Shown here one piece after another: positions 43,147 through 52,203 of a DNA stretch of 64,000 nucleotides. The stretch covers positions 106,965-170,964 of the forward strand of contig NZ_JBHRSK010000008.1 in NCBI RefSeq assembly GCF_042643245.1, given 5' to 3'. How positions within the stretch are numbered: position 1 is the first letter of the stretch; each line of letters begins with the position of its first letter. Source of the stretch: Acidimangrovimonas pyrenivorans. Its GTDB lineage: Bacteria; Pseudomonadota; Alphaproteobacteria; Rhodobacterales; Rhodobacteraceae. The notes under the pieces are model-generated. The model worked only from the letters and a program-made list of their open reading frames with translations. It had not been told where the DNA came from and made no database searches. A program made the position numbers and the translations under genes.

Positions 43147-44526
43147 ATGCTGTTCAGAGTGCTCGCGGCCGTGGCGATCGCGGCTTCCTTCGGCGGCGTC
43201 GCGGCGCAGGCCCGGACGATCAAGCAGCTCGGCGGACCCGCCGAGCTTCCGCCGGCCGGTTTCAAGGGAAATCAGTTCGTCGACAGCCGTGGCTGCCTGT
43301 TCATGCGGGCCGGCTATGGCGGCGATGTCAGCTGGGTGCCGCGGGCGACGCGCGACCGCCAGGTGATGTGCGGCTACAAGCCGACCTTCGCCAAGGACGA
43401 GACCCGGCCGGTCACGCCCGCGCCCAAGCCCAAGCAGCTTGAAGTTGCCGCCGCGAAGCCGGCACCGGCCCCGAAACCCGCGCCCGAACCCGCGCCGAAA
43501 CCGGCCCGGGTCAAGGCGCCGATGCAGACCGTGGCGACGACGACCACCCCGCCCAGGATCCACGCCGCCGCGCCTGTGGCCGCCGCGCCTGCGCCCGAGC
43601 TGGCGGCCCCGGCCAAGGTGGCGAGCGGCCCCAGCATCAAGGGCGTGGCGATCCAGCTGGTTGACCAGAGCCAATGCGACGGCCTGACCCGGGTGATGCG
43701 GGTCGCGACGCTGGACGACGGCCGCCGCGCGGTGCGCTGCGACGGACAATCGGCGGTGCCGGGCGGCGACTACACCATCGTTCGCGTCGCCAAGCCCGGC
43801 AGCCCGCTGCTCAAGACCGCCGCTGCCGCGCCCGCCCCGGCGCCGAAGCCCGCGCCCGCCGCGCCGGCCCCGCAACCGGCGGCGCGGGTGGCGACCACGA
43901 CGATCATCGTGCCGGCGCCGCAACTGGCCCCGGCGCCCGTCACCGTGGCGTCTGCCGCGCCGCAGACGGCGCCGGCGCTGCCCAGGGGCTACAAGCCGGC
44001 CTGGAGCGACGGCCGGCTGAACCCGCAACGTGGGCACGGCACGGCGCAGGGCGATGCCGAGATGAACCTGGTCTGGACCCAGACGGTGCCGCGCAAGCTG
44101 ATCGACACCCGTTCGGGCAGGACGGTCAACAAGCAATATCCGTGGCTCGATTACCCGGTGACCGCGCGGCCGCCGCAGCCGAGCGGCTCGAAGAAATGGG
44201 TCCGGGTGCGGCCCAACACCTCGGCGCGGCTGTCGACCAGCAACGCGCCGGTGCCGGCAAAGGCGCCTGCCGCCGTGCCCACCGCGAGCGCGACCACCGC
44301 GCAGGGCTATGTCCAGGTGGGCAGCTTCGGCGTGCCGGCCAATGCCAGCCGCACCGTGGCCCGGCTGCAGGCGATGGGCCTGCCGGTGCGTATCGGCCAT
44401 GTGACCAGCGGCAGCCGCCAGCTGCAGGTGGTGATGGCCGGCCCCTTCGCCGATCCGTCGGCGCTGGCCACGGCGCTGGGCAAGGCGCGGCGGGCCGGCT
44501 TCCGCGACGCGTTTATCCGACAGTGA
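43147..44526 (+). CDS. SPOR domain-containing secreted protein
   Basis: 459 aa. Signal peptide (MLFRVLAAVAIAASFGGVAAQA), then a conserved periplasmic segment with Cys (QFVDSRGCLFMRAGYGGDVSW), long Pro/Ala linkers with repeated PAPAPKPAP motifs, and a C-terminal SPOR domain (GYVQVGSFGVPANASRTVAR to the end) that binds denuded septal glycan. ATG 43147 was chosen because AAGGGGG sits before it and it begins the signal peptide. Likely a cell division or envelope factor. A terminator follows. Confidence 0.87.
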   Translation: MLFRVLAAVAIAASFGGVAAQARTIKQLGGPAELPPAGFKGNQFVDSRGCLFMRAGYGGDVSWVPRATRDRQVMCGYKPTFAKDETRPVTPAPKPKQLEVAAAKPAPAPKPAPEPAPKPARVKAPMQTVATTTTPPRIHAAAPVAAAPAPELAAPAKVASGPSIKGVAIQLVDQSQCDGLTRVMRVATLDDGRRAVRCDGQSAVPGGDYTIVRVAKPGSPLLKTAAAAPAPAPKPAPAAPAPQPAARVATTTIIVPAPQLAPAPVTVASAAPQTAPALPRGYKPAWSDGRLNPQRGHGTAQGDAEMNLVWTQTVPRKLIDTRSGRTVNKQYPWLDYPVTARPPQPSGSKKWVRVRPNTSARLSTSNAPVPAKAPAAVPTASATTAQGYVQVGSFGVPANASRTVARLQAMGLPVRIGHVTSGSRQLQVVMAGPFADPSALATALGKARRAGFRDAFIRQ

Positions 44527-44568
44527 CAACGACAAGAAACCGAGGGCAGTGAAAACGGCAGTCAGGAT

Positions 44569-44600
44569 GGCCCCTCCGTTGGCGCGGAGGGGCCCTTTTT
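44569..44600. terminator. Strong Rho-independent terminator
   Basis: 10-bp stem GGCCCCTCCG / CGGAGGGGCC with a 6-base loop, followed by CTTTTT. It ends the SPOR-protein transcript on the plus strand and lies between convergent genes. Confidence 0.88.
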
Positions 44601-44616
44601 CTGCGCTGTCGCCGGT

Positions 44617-45846
44617 TCAGGCGCCCGACGTCGCCGCGATGCGCCGGACCCGGCCAATGCCGGCGGCGGCCAGCGCGGCGGCGGCGATGAAATAGAGCCC
44701 GACGCCGTAGCCCTGATGCGGGAAGTCGATGCCGGCGTCGATCAGCAGGCCCGACAGCATCGGCCCGATCGCCGTGCCCAGCACCATCACCGCGACGATC
44801 ATCGACCGGATCTTGCCGATATGGCGGGTGCCGAAGAACTCGGGCCAGAAGGTCGAGCCGACGGTCGAGTTCATCCCCTGCGTCGCCCCCAGCAGCATCA
44901 CGCCCGGCGCGGCGCTCAGCGGCGACGACGCCAGCGCCAGCACCCAGTAGCCCAGGGCCGCCGGCAGCAGGTAGAGCGTCGCGACCCGGCCGGCGCCGTA
45001 GCGGTCGACCAGCCAGCCCGACAGCATCAGGCAGCCGACGGCCGAGACGGTGAACAGCGGGAAGAGCTGGACCAGTTGCAGGTGGCTCCAGCCCTTCACC
45101 GAGGCGATATGGGCCTGGTGAAAGAAGAAGGCGGTGCTCCACATCGCCGGGGCCAGGATCGCCGGCACCATGGCCCAGAACAGCGGGTGGCGCAGCACCT
45201 CGCCCCGGGTCCAGTCGCGGCCCTGGAGGCCGGTGGCCTGGCTCTCCCCGGCGAAGGATTGCGGCGTGCGCTCGCGCCGCAGCAGGAGCAGCAGCAGCGG
45301 GATCGCGGCCAGCACCAGCGCCATGGCGAGCAGCCACAGGCCGCGCCAGTCGAAGCGGGTCAGCAGCAGCACGAAGCCCAGCGGCAGCACCGCCTCGCCC
45401 ACCGCGAAGCCGAGCGAGGCGGTGGCGACGGCGCGGCCGCGCGTCGCCACGAACCAGCGCGCCATCGCGACCATGGCGGTATGGCTCATCATCCCTTGCC
45501 CGGTCAGCCGCAGCGCGAAGATCACGGCGGCCAGCCCGGCCAGCGAGGAGACGCGCGACATGACCAGGCAGGCCAGCGCCAGCAGCAGCATCACCGTCAG
45601 GCCAAGCTGGCGCACCCGGAACCGGTCGGCCAGCCCGCCGACATAGAGCATCGCCATCGCCGAGGTGAAGGTGGCGGCGCCGTAGAGGCTGCCCCACTGG
45701 CCGCTGGACAGGTCGAAGGCGGTGCGAATCTGGCCCGAGAAGATCGAGATGAAGAAGGTCTGGCCGAAGCTCGACAACAGGGTGAGCAGGAAGCCGGCCG
45801 CCAGCCAGGGGGCGTTGGAGCGGAGAAAATCGACAAAGGCGCGCAT
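44617..45846 (-). CDS. MFS transporter
   Basis: 409 aa major facilitator with about 12 helices. The motif A loop between TM2 and TM3 reads GGLADRFRVRQLG and its second-half copy SGWLVDRYGAGRVA; a central cytoplasmic loop (about 195-225) joins the halves. The start MRAFVDFLRSNAPW was preferred over an in-frame extension of 42 polar residues. Substrate cannot be read from the sequence; the layout resembles monocarboxylate or oxalate/formate-type carriers only loosely. Confidence 0.85.
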   Translation of the reverse strand: MRAFVDFLRSNAPWLAAGFLLTLLSSFGQTFFISIFSGQIRTAFDLSSGQWGSLYGAATFTSAMAMLYVGGLADRFRVRQLGLTVMLLLALACLVMSRVSSLAGLAAVIFALRLTGQGMMSHTAMVAMARWFVATRGRAVATASLGFAVGEAVLPLGFVLLLTRFDWRGLWLLAMALVLAAIPLLLLLLRRERTPQSFAGESQATGLQGRDWTRGEVLRHPLFWAMVPAILAPAMWSTAFFFHQAHIASVKGWSHLQLVQLFPLFTVSAVGCLMLSGWLVDRYGAGRVATLYLLPAALGYWVLALASSPLSAAPGVMLLGATQGMNSTVGSTFWPEFFGTRHIGKIRSMIVAVMVLGTAIGPMLSGLLIDAGIDFPHQGYGVGLYFIAAAALAAAGIGRVRRIAATSGA

Positions 45847-46325
45847 CCCGCCTTGTCGCCCGCCCTCACGGGAAAGGGAAGCCCGAGAATGCGCCGCCGG
45901 CTGCGCCGATCCAGGCGTTCCCGGAAACGCATCAGGGCGCCCGCGGGCGCCCTTCCTAGCCTGCCCGGGCAAGGAGGAGCTTGGTGGAGCCGGGGGATCG
46001 CGGAAAATCCATAACTATTTGATAGGTAACGGTATTGCTGCGTGGTGTTGGGGCGTGCGTCACATTGTAGTGTTGCGCCCGGGGTCACCGCCCTGACCCC
46101 CTGTGGGCGTAGCGATCGGCCCACGGCCGCCACTCGACCACCCCCCGGTTCGACGCCCGCACGCCCCCAACTCGGACGTCGGCGCCCCGGATCGAGCAAA
46201 CGGAACGCTGCCGTTGCTGCACTGGCAGAAGCGGCATTTCGCGGCGCGCCTGGTATGTCGAAATGGGTCGGAACCGTTTCTATGCAGAAGAGCAAAGCAG
46301 TCATGGACCATTGCTTGCCCCGGGA
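45847..46325. other. 479-base gap with no supported gene
   Basis: Between the MFS gene start and the LysR stop (both minus strand). It contains a lower-GC patch (about 46005-46045, CCATAACTATTTGATAGGTAAC) and no clear hairpin or coding pattern; small open frames on both strands have no family-like features. It marks the change from core genes on the left to accessory genes on the right. Confidence 0.5.
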
Positions 46326-47222
46326 TTAGCGGGATGCGCGGGACTCGCCAATCTCTGACGCTGCGCCCAGCACCCGCTCCAGAACCGGGTTGGGGAAGCG
46401 CCGCTGCAGGGTGACGGCGTAGAAGTCCTCGACGATGTCCAGATCGAAGGATGCGGTAACCAGAAGCCCCTCGCGCAGTTCGTCGGCCAGCACGACCGCC
46501 GGGGTGATGGCGAGCCCGGCGTCCCTGCGCGCCAGCAGGCGGATCATCGCCATGTCGTCGACTTCCGCCGCGACGCGCGGGCGCAGGCCCAGTCGCGCCA
46601 CAAGGCTGTCGAACCCTGTGCGGATCGAACTGTCGGTCGGCAGGATCACCGGCTCCTCGCGCAGCGTCTCGGCCAGCGTGGCGTGACGCATCCGGTGGGG
46701 TGTGCCGTGAAGGCCGACCTTCTGGGCCGAGACCCGGTGGGCGACGAAGGCCGAGAAGACATCGCGCGCGGGCGGTTCGGTTGTCAGAACCACATCGAGG
46801 GCCAGCGATTGCAGCGCCTCGAACAGAACCGGCACACTGCCCGAGCGCAGGACAATCTCGACCTCCTCCGCGCCGATGACGGGGGCGAGGAAGCCAAGCT
46901 GGAAGTTGCGCGACAGCGTCGCGGGCGCGCCCACCCGCAGCACCTGCCGGCCCGCCCCCGCCTGGCGCAGGACCGAGACGAGCTCCTCGCCTGCGCCGAA
47001 GATCCGGTCGGCGTAGTCGAGCGCGATATGCCCGACCTCGGTCAGCACCAGTTGGCGTCCGCGGCGCTCGAACAGCTGCTGGCCGAGGCGGTCCTCGAGC
47101 GTGCGGATCTGGCTGGACAGGGCGGATTGCGAGACGTTCAGCCGTTCCGCGGCGCGGGTCAGGTTTCCGTCGCGGGCGACTTCCCGGAAGTAGCGCAGGT
47201 GGTGATAGTTCAGCTCGGGCAT
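46326..47222 (-). CDS. LysR family regulator divergent from dabBA (NhaR-like)
   Basis: 298 aa LTTR. HTH region MPELNYHHLRYFREVARDG and SQSALSSQIRTLEDRLG, then the effector domain from about residue 92. The opening and the FERRGRQLVLTE segment resemble NhaR more than CbbR. LysR genes are regularly divergent from dabB-dabA, where they are thought to respond to CO2 or pH, so control of this pair is the natural inference. Confidence 0.87.
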   Translation of the reverse strand: MPELNYHHLRYFREVARDGNLTRAAERLNVSQSALSSQIRTLEDRLGQQLFERRGRQLVLTEVGHIALDYADRIFGAGEELVSVLRQAGAGRQVLRVGAPATLSRNFQLGFLAPVIGAEEVEIVLRSGSVPVLFEALQSLALDVVLTTEPPARDVFSAFVAHRVSAQKVGLHGTPHRMRHATLAETLREEPVILPTDSSIRTGFDSLVARLGLRPRVAAEVDDMAMIRLLARRDAGLAITPAVVLADELREGLLVTASFDLDIVEDFYAVTLQRRFPNPVLERVLGAASEIGESRASR

Positions 47223-47231
47223 TGTTCTTTT

Positions 47232-47244
47232 TTATCGAACGATA
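47232..47244. promoter_or_regulatory. Candidate LysR operator between the regulator and dabB
   Basis: T-N11-A sequence with the dyad TATCG-AA-CGATA, 9 bases from the regulator's start codon. It lies within the 96-base divergent gap, in an A/T-rich patch, and would serve for autoregulation and dabBA activation. Confidence 0.6.
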
Positions 47245-47318
47245 GGTGAATGACAATGTATTTTTATTGATGCTGCGGCGCAGCTATCCGGTGGCCGAAC
47301 GCAACCGGAGGTTCCGCC

Positions 47319-48863
47319 ATGTCCCATCTTCTGCTTCTTGGCCCCGTGCTGGCCGCGCTTGCAGGCCTCTTTCTTCTCGCCCGGCCCGGACCGCGTGCCG
47401 GCGCGCGCCTGCGCCTGCCCGAAGGCGTGATGCTCGCCCACCTTGCGGCGACGGGGACCGCGGCGGTTTCCCTCGCGCTGCAGGGCCCATCGACCTCGGC
47501 GCTGCTCGGAACTGCCGGGGTGGGGCTCTCGGCGCGGCTCGACATCGTCAGCGTGGCGCTGGCCCTGACCGTCGGCTTCGTCGGCTGGGTGGTGCTGCGC
47601 TTCTCGCGCGTGGCGCTGGACGGAGAGGCGCGTCAGGGCGCCTTCATGGGCTGGATGAGCCTGACGCTCGCCGCCGTGCTGGCGCTGGTCGTGGCGGGGA
47701 ACCTCGTCCAGCTTCTGGTCGCCTGGGTCGGCGTCGGCGCGGCGCTCAGCCGGCTCCTGCTGTTCTATCCCGACCGGCCCCGCGCCCGCCGCGCCGCGCG
47801 CAAGAAATCACTGAGCGGCCTGATCGCCAGCACGGCGCTTCTGGCGGCGGTCGTCCTGCTGAGCCGCGACTTCGGCACCACCGACATCGCAGCGATCGAG
47901 GCGGCGGTCCATGCGGGTCAACTGCCCGGCGACCTGTGGCTGGTGGCCGCCCTTCTCACGGTCGCGGCGGTGTTCAAGTCGGCGCTGATCCCGACCCATG
48001 GCTGGCTGACCGAGGTGATGGAGGCCCCGACGCCGGTCTCGGCGCTGCTGCATGCGGGGGTCGTGAACGCGGGCGGCTTCCTGCTGATCCGCTTCGCCGA
48101 GGTGATGCTGGCCGCGCCGGGAGTGCTGGCGGTGCTGGCGCTGATCGCCGGGCTGAGCGCGCTGGTCGCTTCGGCGGTTGCCACCACGCAGCCGGCGGTG
48201 AAGACCGCGCTCGCCTGGTCGACCTGCGCGCAGATGAGCTTCATGGTGTTGCAGTGCGGACTGGCCCTCTTCCCGCTGGCGCTTCTGCACATCGTGGCGC
48301 ATTCGCTTTACAAGGCGCACGCCTTCCTCGCCTCGGGCGGCGCGGTCGAGGCGGTTGCGGCGCTCCGGCGCCCCGGCTCGGTCGCTGTGCCGGACGGGCG
48401 CGCGGTGGCGCGGGCCTTCGTCCTGGCGCTGGGCATCTACGCCCTTGTCGGGGCGCTCTTCGGAATCGATCACATGGCGCCGCAGGCGGTGGCGCTGGGG
48501 GCAATCCTGATCTTCGGCGTCGCCTACCTGGTCGCGCAAGGTCTGGCCGATGCCGCTCCCTGGGCCCTGACCTGGCGCACCATGGCGATGTCCGCGGCGG
48601 CGACCCTGGCCTATTTCGCCTTCCACGCCACCGTCAGTGCACTGGCCGTCGGCACCCTGCCGCCGCCGAGCGCGCCCGACCCGCTGACCTGGGCCGTGAT
48701 GGCGCTGACAGTCGCGGGCTTCGGACTGGCGGCGGCGGCGCAGGCGACCTTCCCGCTCTGGGCCGGGCATCCGGCGGCGGCCGGGCTGCGCGTCCACCTG
48801 ATGAACGGCCTCTACCTCAACGCATTGACCGACCGGATGACCCGGGCGCTTTCGAAAGGATGA
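47319..48863 (+). CDS. dabB: Inorganic carbon transporter membrane subunit DabB
   Basis: 514 aa NuoL/MrpA-like membrane protein with about 13 or more helices. The proton-channel-type conserved core is present: KSALIPTHGWLTEVMEAPTP, SALLHAGVVNAGGFLL and LLHIVAHSLYKAHAFLASG, including the conserved Lys and His residues. Paired with dabA it forms the DAB complex, which couples a cation gradient to directional hydration of CO2 to bicarbonate. No other complex I genes are nearby, which excludes a nuo operon. The dabA ATG is 4 bases after its stop. Confidence 0.93.
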   Translation: MSHLLLLGPVLAALAGLFLLARPGPRAGARLRLPEGVMLAHLAATGTAAVSLALQGPSTSALLGTAGVGLSARLDIVSVALALTVGFVGWVVLRFSRVALDGEARQGAFMGWMSLTLAAVLALVVAGNLVQLLVAWVGVGAALSRLLLFYPDRPRARRAARKKSLSGLIASTALLAAVVLLSRDFGTTDIAAIEAAVHAGQLPGDLWLVAALLTVAAVFKSALIPTHGWLTEVMEAPTPVSALLHAGVVNAGGFLLIRFAEVMLAAPGVLAVLALIAGLSALVASAVATTQPAVKTALAWSTCAQMSFMVLQCGLALFPLALLHIVAHSLYKAHAFLASGGAVEAVAALRRPGSVAVPDGRAVARAFVLALGIYALVGALFGIDHMAPQAVALGAILIFGVAYLVAQGLADAAPWALTWRTMAMSAAATLAYFAFHATVSALAVGTLPPPSAPDPLTWAVMALTVAGFGLAAAAQATFPLWAGHPAAAGLRVHLMNGLYLNALTDRMTRALSKG

Positions 48864-48867
48864 GCGA

Positions 48868-51240
48868 ATGACCTATCACAGCTTCAACTTCCCGGGCGCA
48901 ACGCTCGCCCTCTTCGCCGCCGCAGAGCATGCGATCGGCCAGATCCCGCCCTCCTTCCCGCTCGACGCAACCGTCGCGGTCAATCCCTTCCTCGGGCAGG
49001 TGGGTGAGCCGCGCGAGATCGCCGCTGCCCGCCTCACCCGGACCGCCGGGGCGCGGTTGACCCTGCCGCGCGCCACTGTGGCCGACTGGATCGCCGAGGG
49101 CCGGATCACGGACGCCGACCTCGCCGAAGCCGCTGAGGCCACGGGCCTCCCGGTCGCCGCCCTGAAGGCCGCCTCTGCCACGCCGGCGCCGGACCTTGCG
49201 CCCGACCCGACGGTCGCAGACCTCTTGCAGGCAGCAACCGGCATCGACTGGCCCGCCTTCGTCGAGGAGCGGATCGGCCTCTGGGCGGCGGCACAATTCG
49301 ACAGGGGGCAGGCGCTCTGGCCCGCACTGACGGGATCGCCGTGGCGCTCGTGGCAGGCCTTCGCGCAGCGCGACCTGACGCCGGGACTGCATGGCTTCAA
49401 GGGTTTCTGCGCCTTCGTCGCCGGTCTTCCGGACGATCCGCGCGCGGCGTTCGCCGAGCTTTGCGGGCAACTCGGGCTGACGGCCGAGGCAGCGCCGCTT
49501 TACCTTCAGCGGTTGCTGACGACGCTGGGCGGCTGGGCGCAACATGCCCGCGGACTCGGCTGGCAGGCCGAGCGCGACGGGGACCATGACGCCACCGCGT
49601 TCGAGTTGCTGCTGATCCGGCTGGCCTGGGAGGGGGCGCTGCTGGCCGCTTTCGGCGATCGGGTTTCCGAGGCATGGAGGGAAGCACTGACCGGGTGGGC
49701 CGCGCCGCTGGCGCCGAGCACCGAGCTTCGGATCGACCTCGCGCTGCAGGAGGCCGCAGACCGGGCCGAGGAGCGCCGGCTGGCTGAGAGCTTCGACGGC
49801 GAAGGTCCGGCGCCCCGCGACCGCCGCCCCACGATGCAAGCGGCCTTCTGTATCGACGTCCGCTCGGAACCTTTCCGGCGGGCTTTGGAAGCTGCGGATT
49901 CGGGCGTCGAGACACTCGGCTTCGCCGGGTTCTTCGGGCTCGCCGTGCAGCACCGGACCCAGGCGTCGGACCTCGCCGAGGCGAGGGCGCCCGTCCTGCT
50001 GTCGCCCGACCTGACCTCGGGCGCGGCGCTCACCGGTGCCCGGGACGAGGCGCTGCGTCTGAAGCGGCGGGCGATCCGGGCCTGGGGACGGTTCAAGCTG
50101 GCGGCGGTGTCGTCCTTCGCCTTCGTCGAGGCGGCGGGTCCGGCATACCTTGGCAAGCTCGCCAAAGCGGCGCTGGGGCTTGGCAAGGACGCCCCGGCCG
50201 AGCCCGCGCCCCGGCTCGATCTGCCGCTGGACGCCCGCATTGCGGCTGCGGCCCGGGTGCTGCGCGCGATGTCCCTGACGCGGGATTTCGCGCCGCTCGT
50301 GCTGATCGCCGGACACGGCGCCCATGTCACCAACGCGCCCCATGCCAGCGCCCTGCAATGCGGGGCCTGCGGCGGGCGCGCGGGCGACGTGAACGCGCGA
50401 CTGCTGGCGGGGCTTCTGAACGACCCGGAGCTGCGCGCGGGACTGGCGGACGAAGGGATCGAGATCCCCGCCGGCACCCGCTTTGTCGCCGGGCTGCACG
50501 ACACGGTCAGCGACCGGGTGACACTGTTCGACGATGGGCGCGACACCGTGCCTGCCCCGGCACTCGCCCACCTGCGGCAGGTGCTCGAGCGGGCCGGTGC
50601 AATCGTCCGCACCGCGCGCGCCGCCAGCCTGCCGCGGACCGGATCGGGCGGCGACCTGCCCGCGCGGGGCACCGACTGGTCCGAGCTGCGGCCCGAATGG
50701 GGGCTCGCCGGGTGCCATGCCTTCATTGCCGCCCCAAGAGGGAGGACCACGGGCCGAAACCTCGGCGGGCGGGCGTTCCTGCACAGCTACGACTGGCAGG
50801 CCGACGCGGACTTCAAGACGTTGGAACTGATCCTGACCGCGCCGCTCGTCGTCGCCAGCTGGATCGCGCTGCAATACCACGGTTCCGCGGTCGCCCCCGA
50901 GGTCTTCGGCGCGGGCAACAAGCTGATCCACAACGTCACCGGCGGCATCGGCGTGGTCGAGGGCAACGGCGGGAACCTGCGGCCCGGTCTGCCGTGGCAA
51001 TCCCTGCACGACGGCGAGCGGTTGCGCCACGAGCCGGTGCGGCTGGCCGTCGTGATCGAGGCGCCGGAGGCGGCGATCTCGGACGTATTGGACAGGCAAC
51101 CGAAGGTGAAGGCGCTCTTCGACAACGGCTGGCTGTCGCTTCATGCCATGGACGCCGAAGGCCGGATCGCCGCGCGCTACGACAAGGGCGATTGGACGAT
51201 GAACGCGGGGACTGCGCAGTCTGCCGTCCAGGCCGCATGA
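48868..51240 (+). CDS. dabA: Inorganic carbon transporter subunit DabA (DUF2309)
   Basis: 790 aa soluble zinc protein, a distant beta-carbonic-anhydrase-like fold that works only with DabB. The zinc and catalytic residues are in place: C328 and D330 in FCIDVRSE, H483 in GHGAHVTN and C498 in ALQCGACGG. The His-to-Cys spacing of 15 equals that in the characterised Halothiobacillus DabA as I recall it. The N-terminus (FPLDATVAVNPFLG) is typical. Predicted to convert cytoplasmic CO2 to bicarbonate. A truncated gene overlaps its stop. Confidence 0.95.
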   Translation: MTYHSFNFPGATLALFAAAEHAIGQIPPSFPLDATVAVNPFLGQVGEPREIAAARLTRTAGARLTLPRATVADWIAEGRITDADLAEAAEATGLPVAALKAASATPAPDLAPDPTVADLLQAATGIDWPAFVEERIGLWAAAQFDRGQALWPALTGSPWRSWQAFAQRDLTPGLHGFKGFCAFVAGLPDDPRAAFAELCGQLGLTAEAAPLYLQRLLTTLGGWAQHARGLGWQAERDGDHDATAFELLLIRLAWEGALLAAFGDRVSEAWREALTGWAAPLAPSTELRIDLALQEAADRAEERRLAESFDGEGPAPRDRRPTMQAAFCIDVRSEPFRRALEAADSGVETLGFAGFFGLAVQHRTQASDLAEARAPVLLSPDLTSGAALTGARDEALRLKRRAIRAWGRFKLAAVSSFAFVEAAGPAYLGKLAKAALGLGKDAPAEPAPRLDLPLDARIAAAARVLRAMSLTRDFAPLVLIAGHGAHVTNAPHASALQCGACGGRAGDVNARLLAGLLNDPELRAGLADEGIEIPAGTRFVAGLHDTVSDRVTLFDDGRDTVPAPALAHLRQVLERAGAIVRTARAASLPRTGSGGDLPARGTDWSELRPEWGLAGCHAFIAAPRGRTTGRNLGGRAFLHSYDWQADADFKTLELILTAPLVVASWIALQYHGSAVAPEVFGAGNKLIHNVTGGIGVVEGNGGNLRPGLPWQSLHDGERLRHEPVRLAVVIEAPEAAISDVLDRQPKVKALFDNGWLSLHAMDAEGRIAARYDKGDWTMNAGTAQSAVQAA

Positions 51241-51335
51241 CGCGAGCGCCTTGTGTCGGACGCGTCGTGGGGCTTGCCACCGTGCACGGCAAGGAAGTGG
51301 CCTTCGCCCCGGCCGATGTCTATCGCGGCAGCGCC
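51237..51335 (+). pseudogene. Truncated gene, DUF6671-like N-terminus
   Basis: An ATG overlapping the dabA stop (ATGA) opens a frame reading MTRAPCVGRVVGLATVHGKE and then VAFAPADVYR. The core resembles the N-terminus of DUF6671 proteins (ATxHGKE-x-x-x-AP). Family similarity ends near 51335 and the frame then runs antisense into the next gene until 51461. It is probably the remnant of a third gene once translated with dabBA. Confidence 0.55.
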
Positions 51336-51346
51336 CCCGGCCCGTC

Positions 51347-51901
51347 TCAACTGCCGGCAAAGAAGCCTGAGGCGCGGGCGAGCGCGGCGCCGTCCTGCGC
51401 CAGATCGCCCGGCGCGTTGGCATCGGCCAGCAGCGCCCCGCCCCAACGCATCTTCAGGTAATCGGAGGTGAAACGCAGCATCTCGACCGCCGGGCCGATC
51501 TGGGCCGGGGTCGAGCCCGAATGCGCCATCACCAGCCACAGCGTCTTTGCCGCCATCGCCGGCTTGAAGCCAAGCTCCTCGACCCGCATCCAGTGCGACC
51601 AATGGTCGAGATAGAGCTTGGCCGGCGCCGGCAGCCCGTACCAGTAGAGCGGCGCCACGAGGACAATATCCGTCGCTGCCATCGTCGCCCGCGCCAGATC
51701 GGCCGCCACCCCCTCGGGCGGGGCGTAGCCGCCGGCGTGGCGCAGATCGTGGAACGGCGGCAGCAGCGGATTGGTCAGATCACGCCAGTCCTGGCTGTCC
51801 TCTGCCGACAATCCCTCGGCGGCGGTGCGGGCCAGGGCCGCGCTGTTGCCGCCCGGTCGGGCACTGGAAAGAAGAAACAGGAAATGCCGCGCAGCCATCA
51901 T
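51347..51901 (-). CDS. NAD(P)H-dependent FMN oxidoreductase (flavodoxin fold)
   Basis: 184 aa. The N-terminal FMN phosphate loop is FLLSSARPGGNSAALAR (about 6-22); VLVAPLYWYGLPAPAKLYLD is the second flavin-binding segment typical of NQO/KefF-like proteins. Start MMAARHFLFLL; ATGs at 51901 and 51898 are equivalent candidates. It probably reduces quinones or nitro compounds. Convergent with dabBA and flanked on both sides by gene fragments, so it may have arrived by insertion. Confidence 0.8.
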   Translation of the reverse strand: MMAARHFLFLLSSARPGGNSAALARTAAEGLSAEDSQDWRDLTNPLLPPFHDLRHAGGYAPPEGVAADLARATMAATDIVLVAPLYWYGLPAPAKLYLDHWSHWMRVEELGFKPAMAAKTLWLVMAHSGSTPAQIGPAVEMLRFTSDYLKMRWGGALLADANAPGDLAQDGAALARASGFFAGS

Positions 51902-52071
51902 CGCCCCCTGCTGGTCCGGTTGCGGCCATCCTATCGCCTCGGCCGTGCGGTGCCAGCCCTGAACGGAAACGCCGCCCAGCTGGCGATGACAGCAAGGCAC
52001 GCCCGGGATCACTGCTTCGCGACCGTCCCCAGAAACGCGCCGGTCGACGCGATACCGCAGGCGCCGCCGCC

Positions 52072-52203
52072 CTGGACCGGCTTTTCGTGACCTCGGTGCG
52101 CTTCACGATGGAGGACGGCCACCTGAAAGCCAATCCTCAGGAGGGAGGCCTGTTCTTCCTGTCGCCGGGCGCGAAAGGGAAGCCGGCGAATCGATTCGGG
52201 TAG
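52072..52203 (+). pseudogene. C-terminal remnant of an SMP-30/gluconolactonase-family gene
   Basis: The plus-strand frame ending in TAG at 52201 reads LDRLFVTSVRFTMEDGHLKA then GGLFFLSPGAKGKPANRFG. The VTSxR and the late G-x-LF-x-x-x-x-G-x-K-G-x-P-x-x-RF pattern match the last strand pair of SMP-30/regucalcin lactonases. Upstream in frame the similarity vanishes and there is no start, so this is a decayed 3' end. The rest of the 51902-52505 gap shows no gene. Confidence 0.65.

Noticed and set aside
45980..46010. Reverse-strand CGGCTCCACCA resembling a tRNA or tmRNA 3' end, possible attachment-site remnant
   Set aside because: The bases before it do not form a T-arm (no TTCGA-type loop) and no matching acceptor strand or integrase was found.
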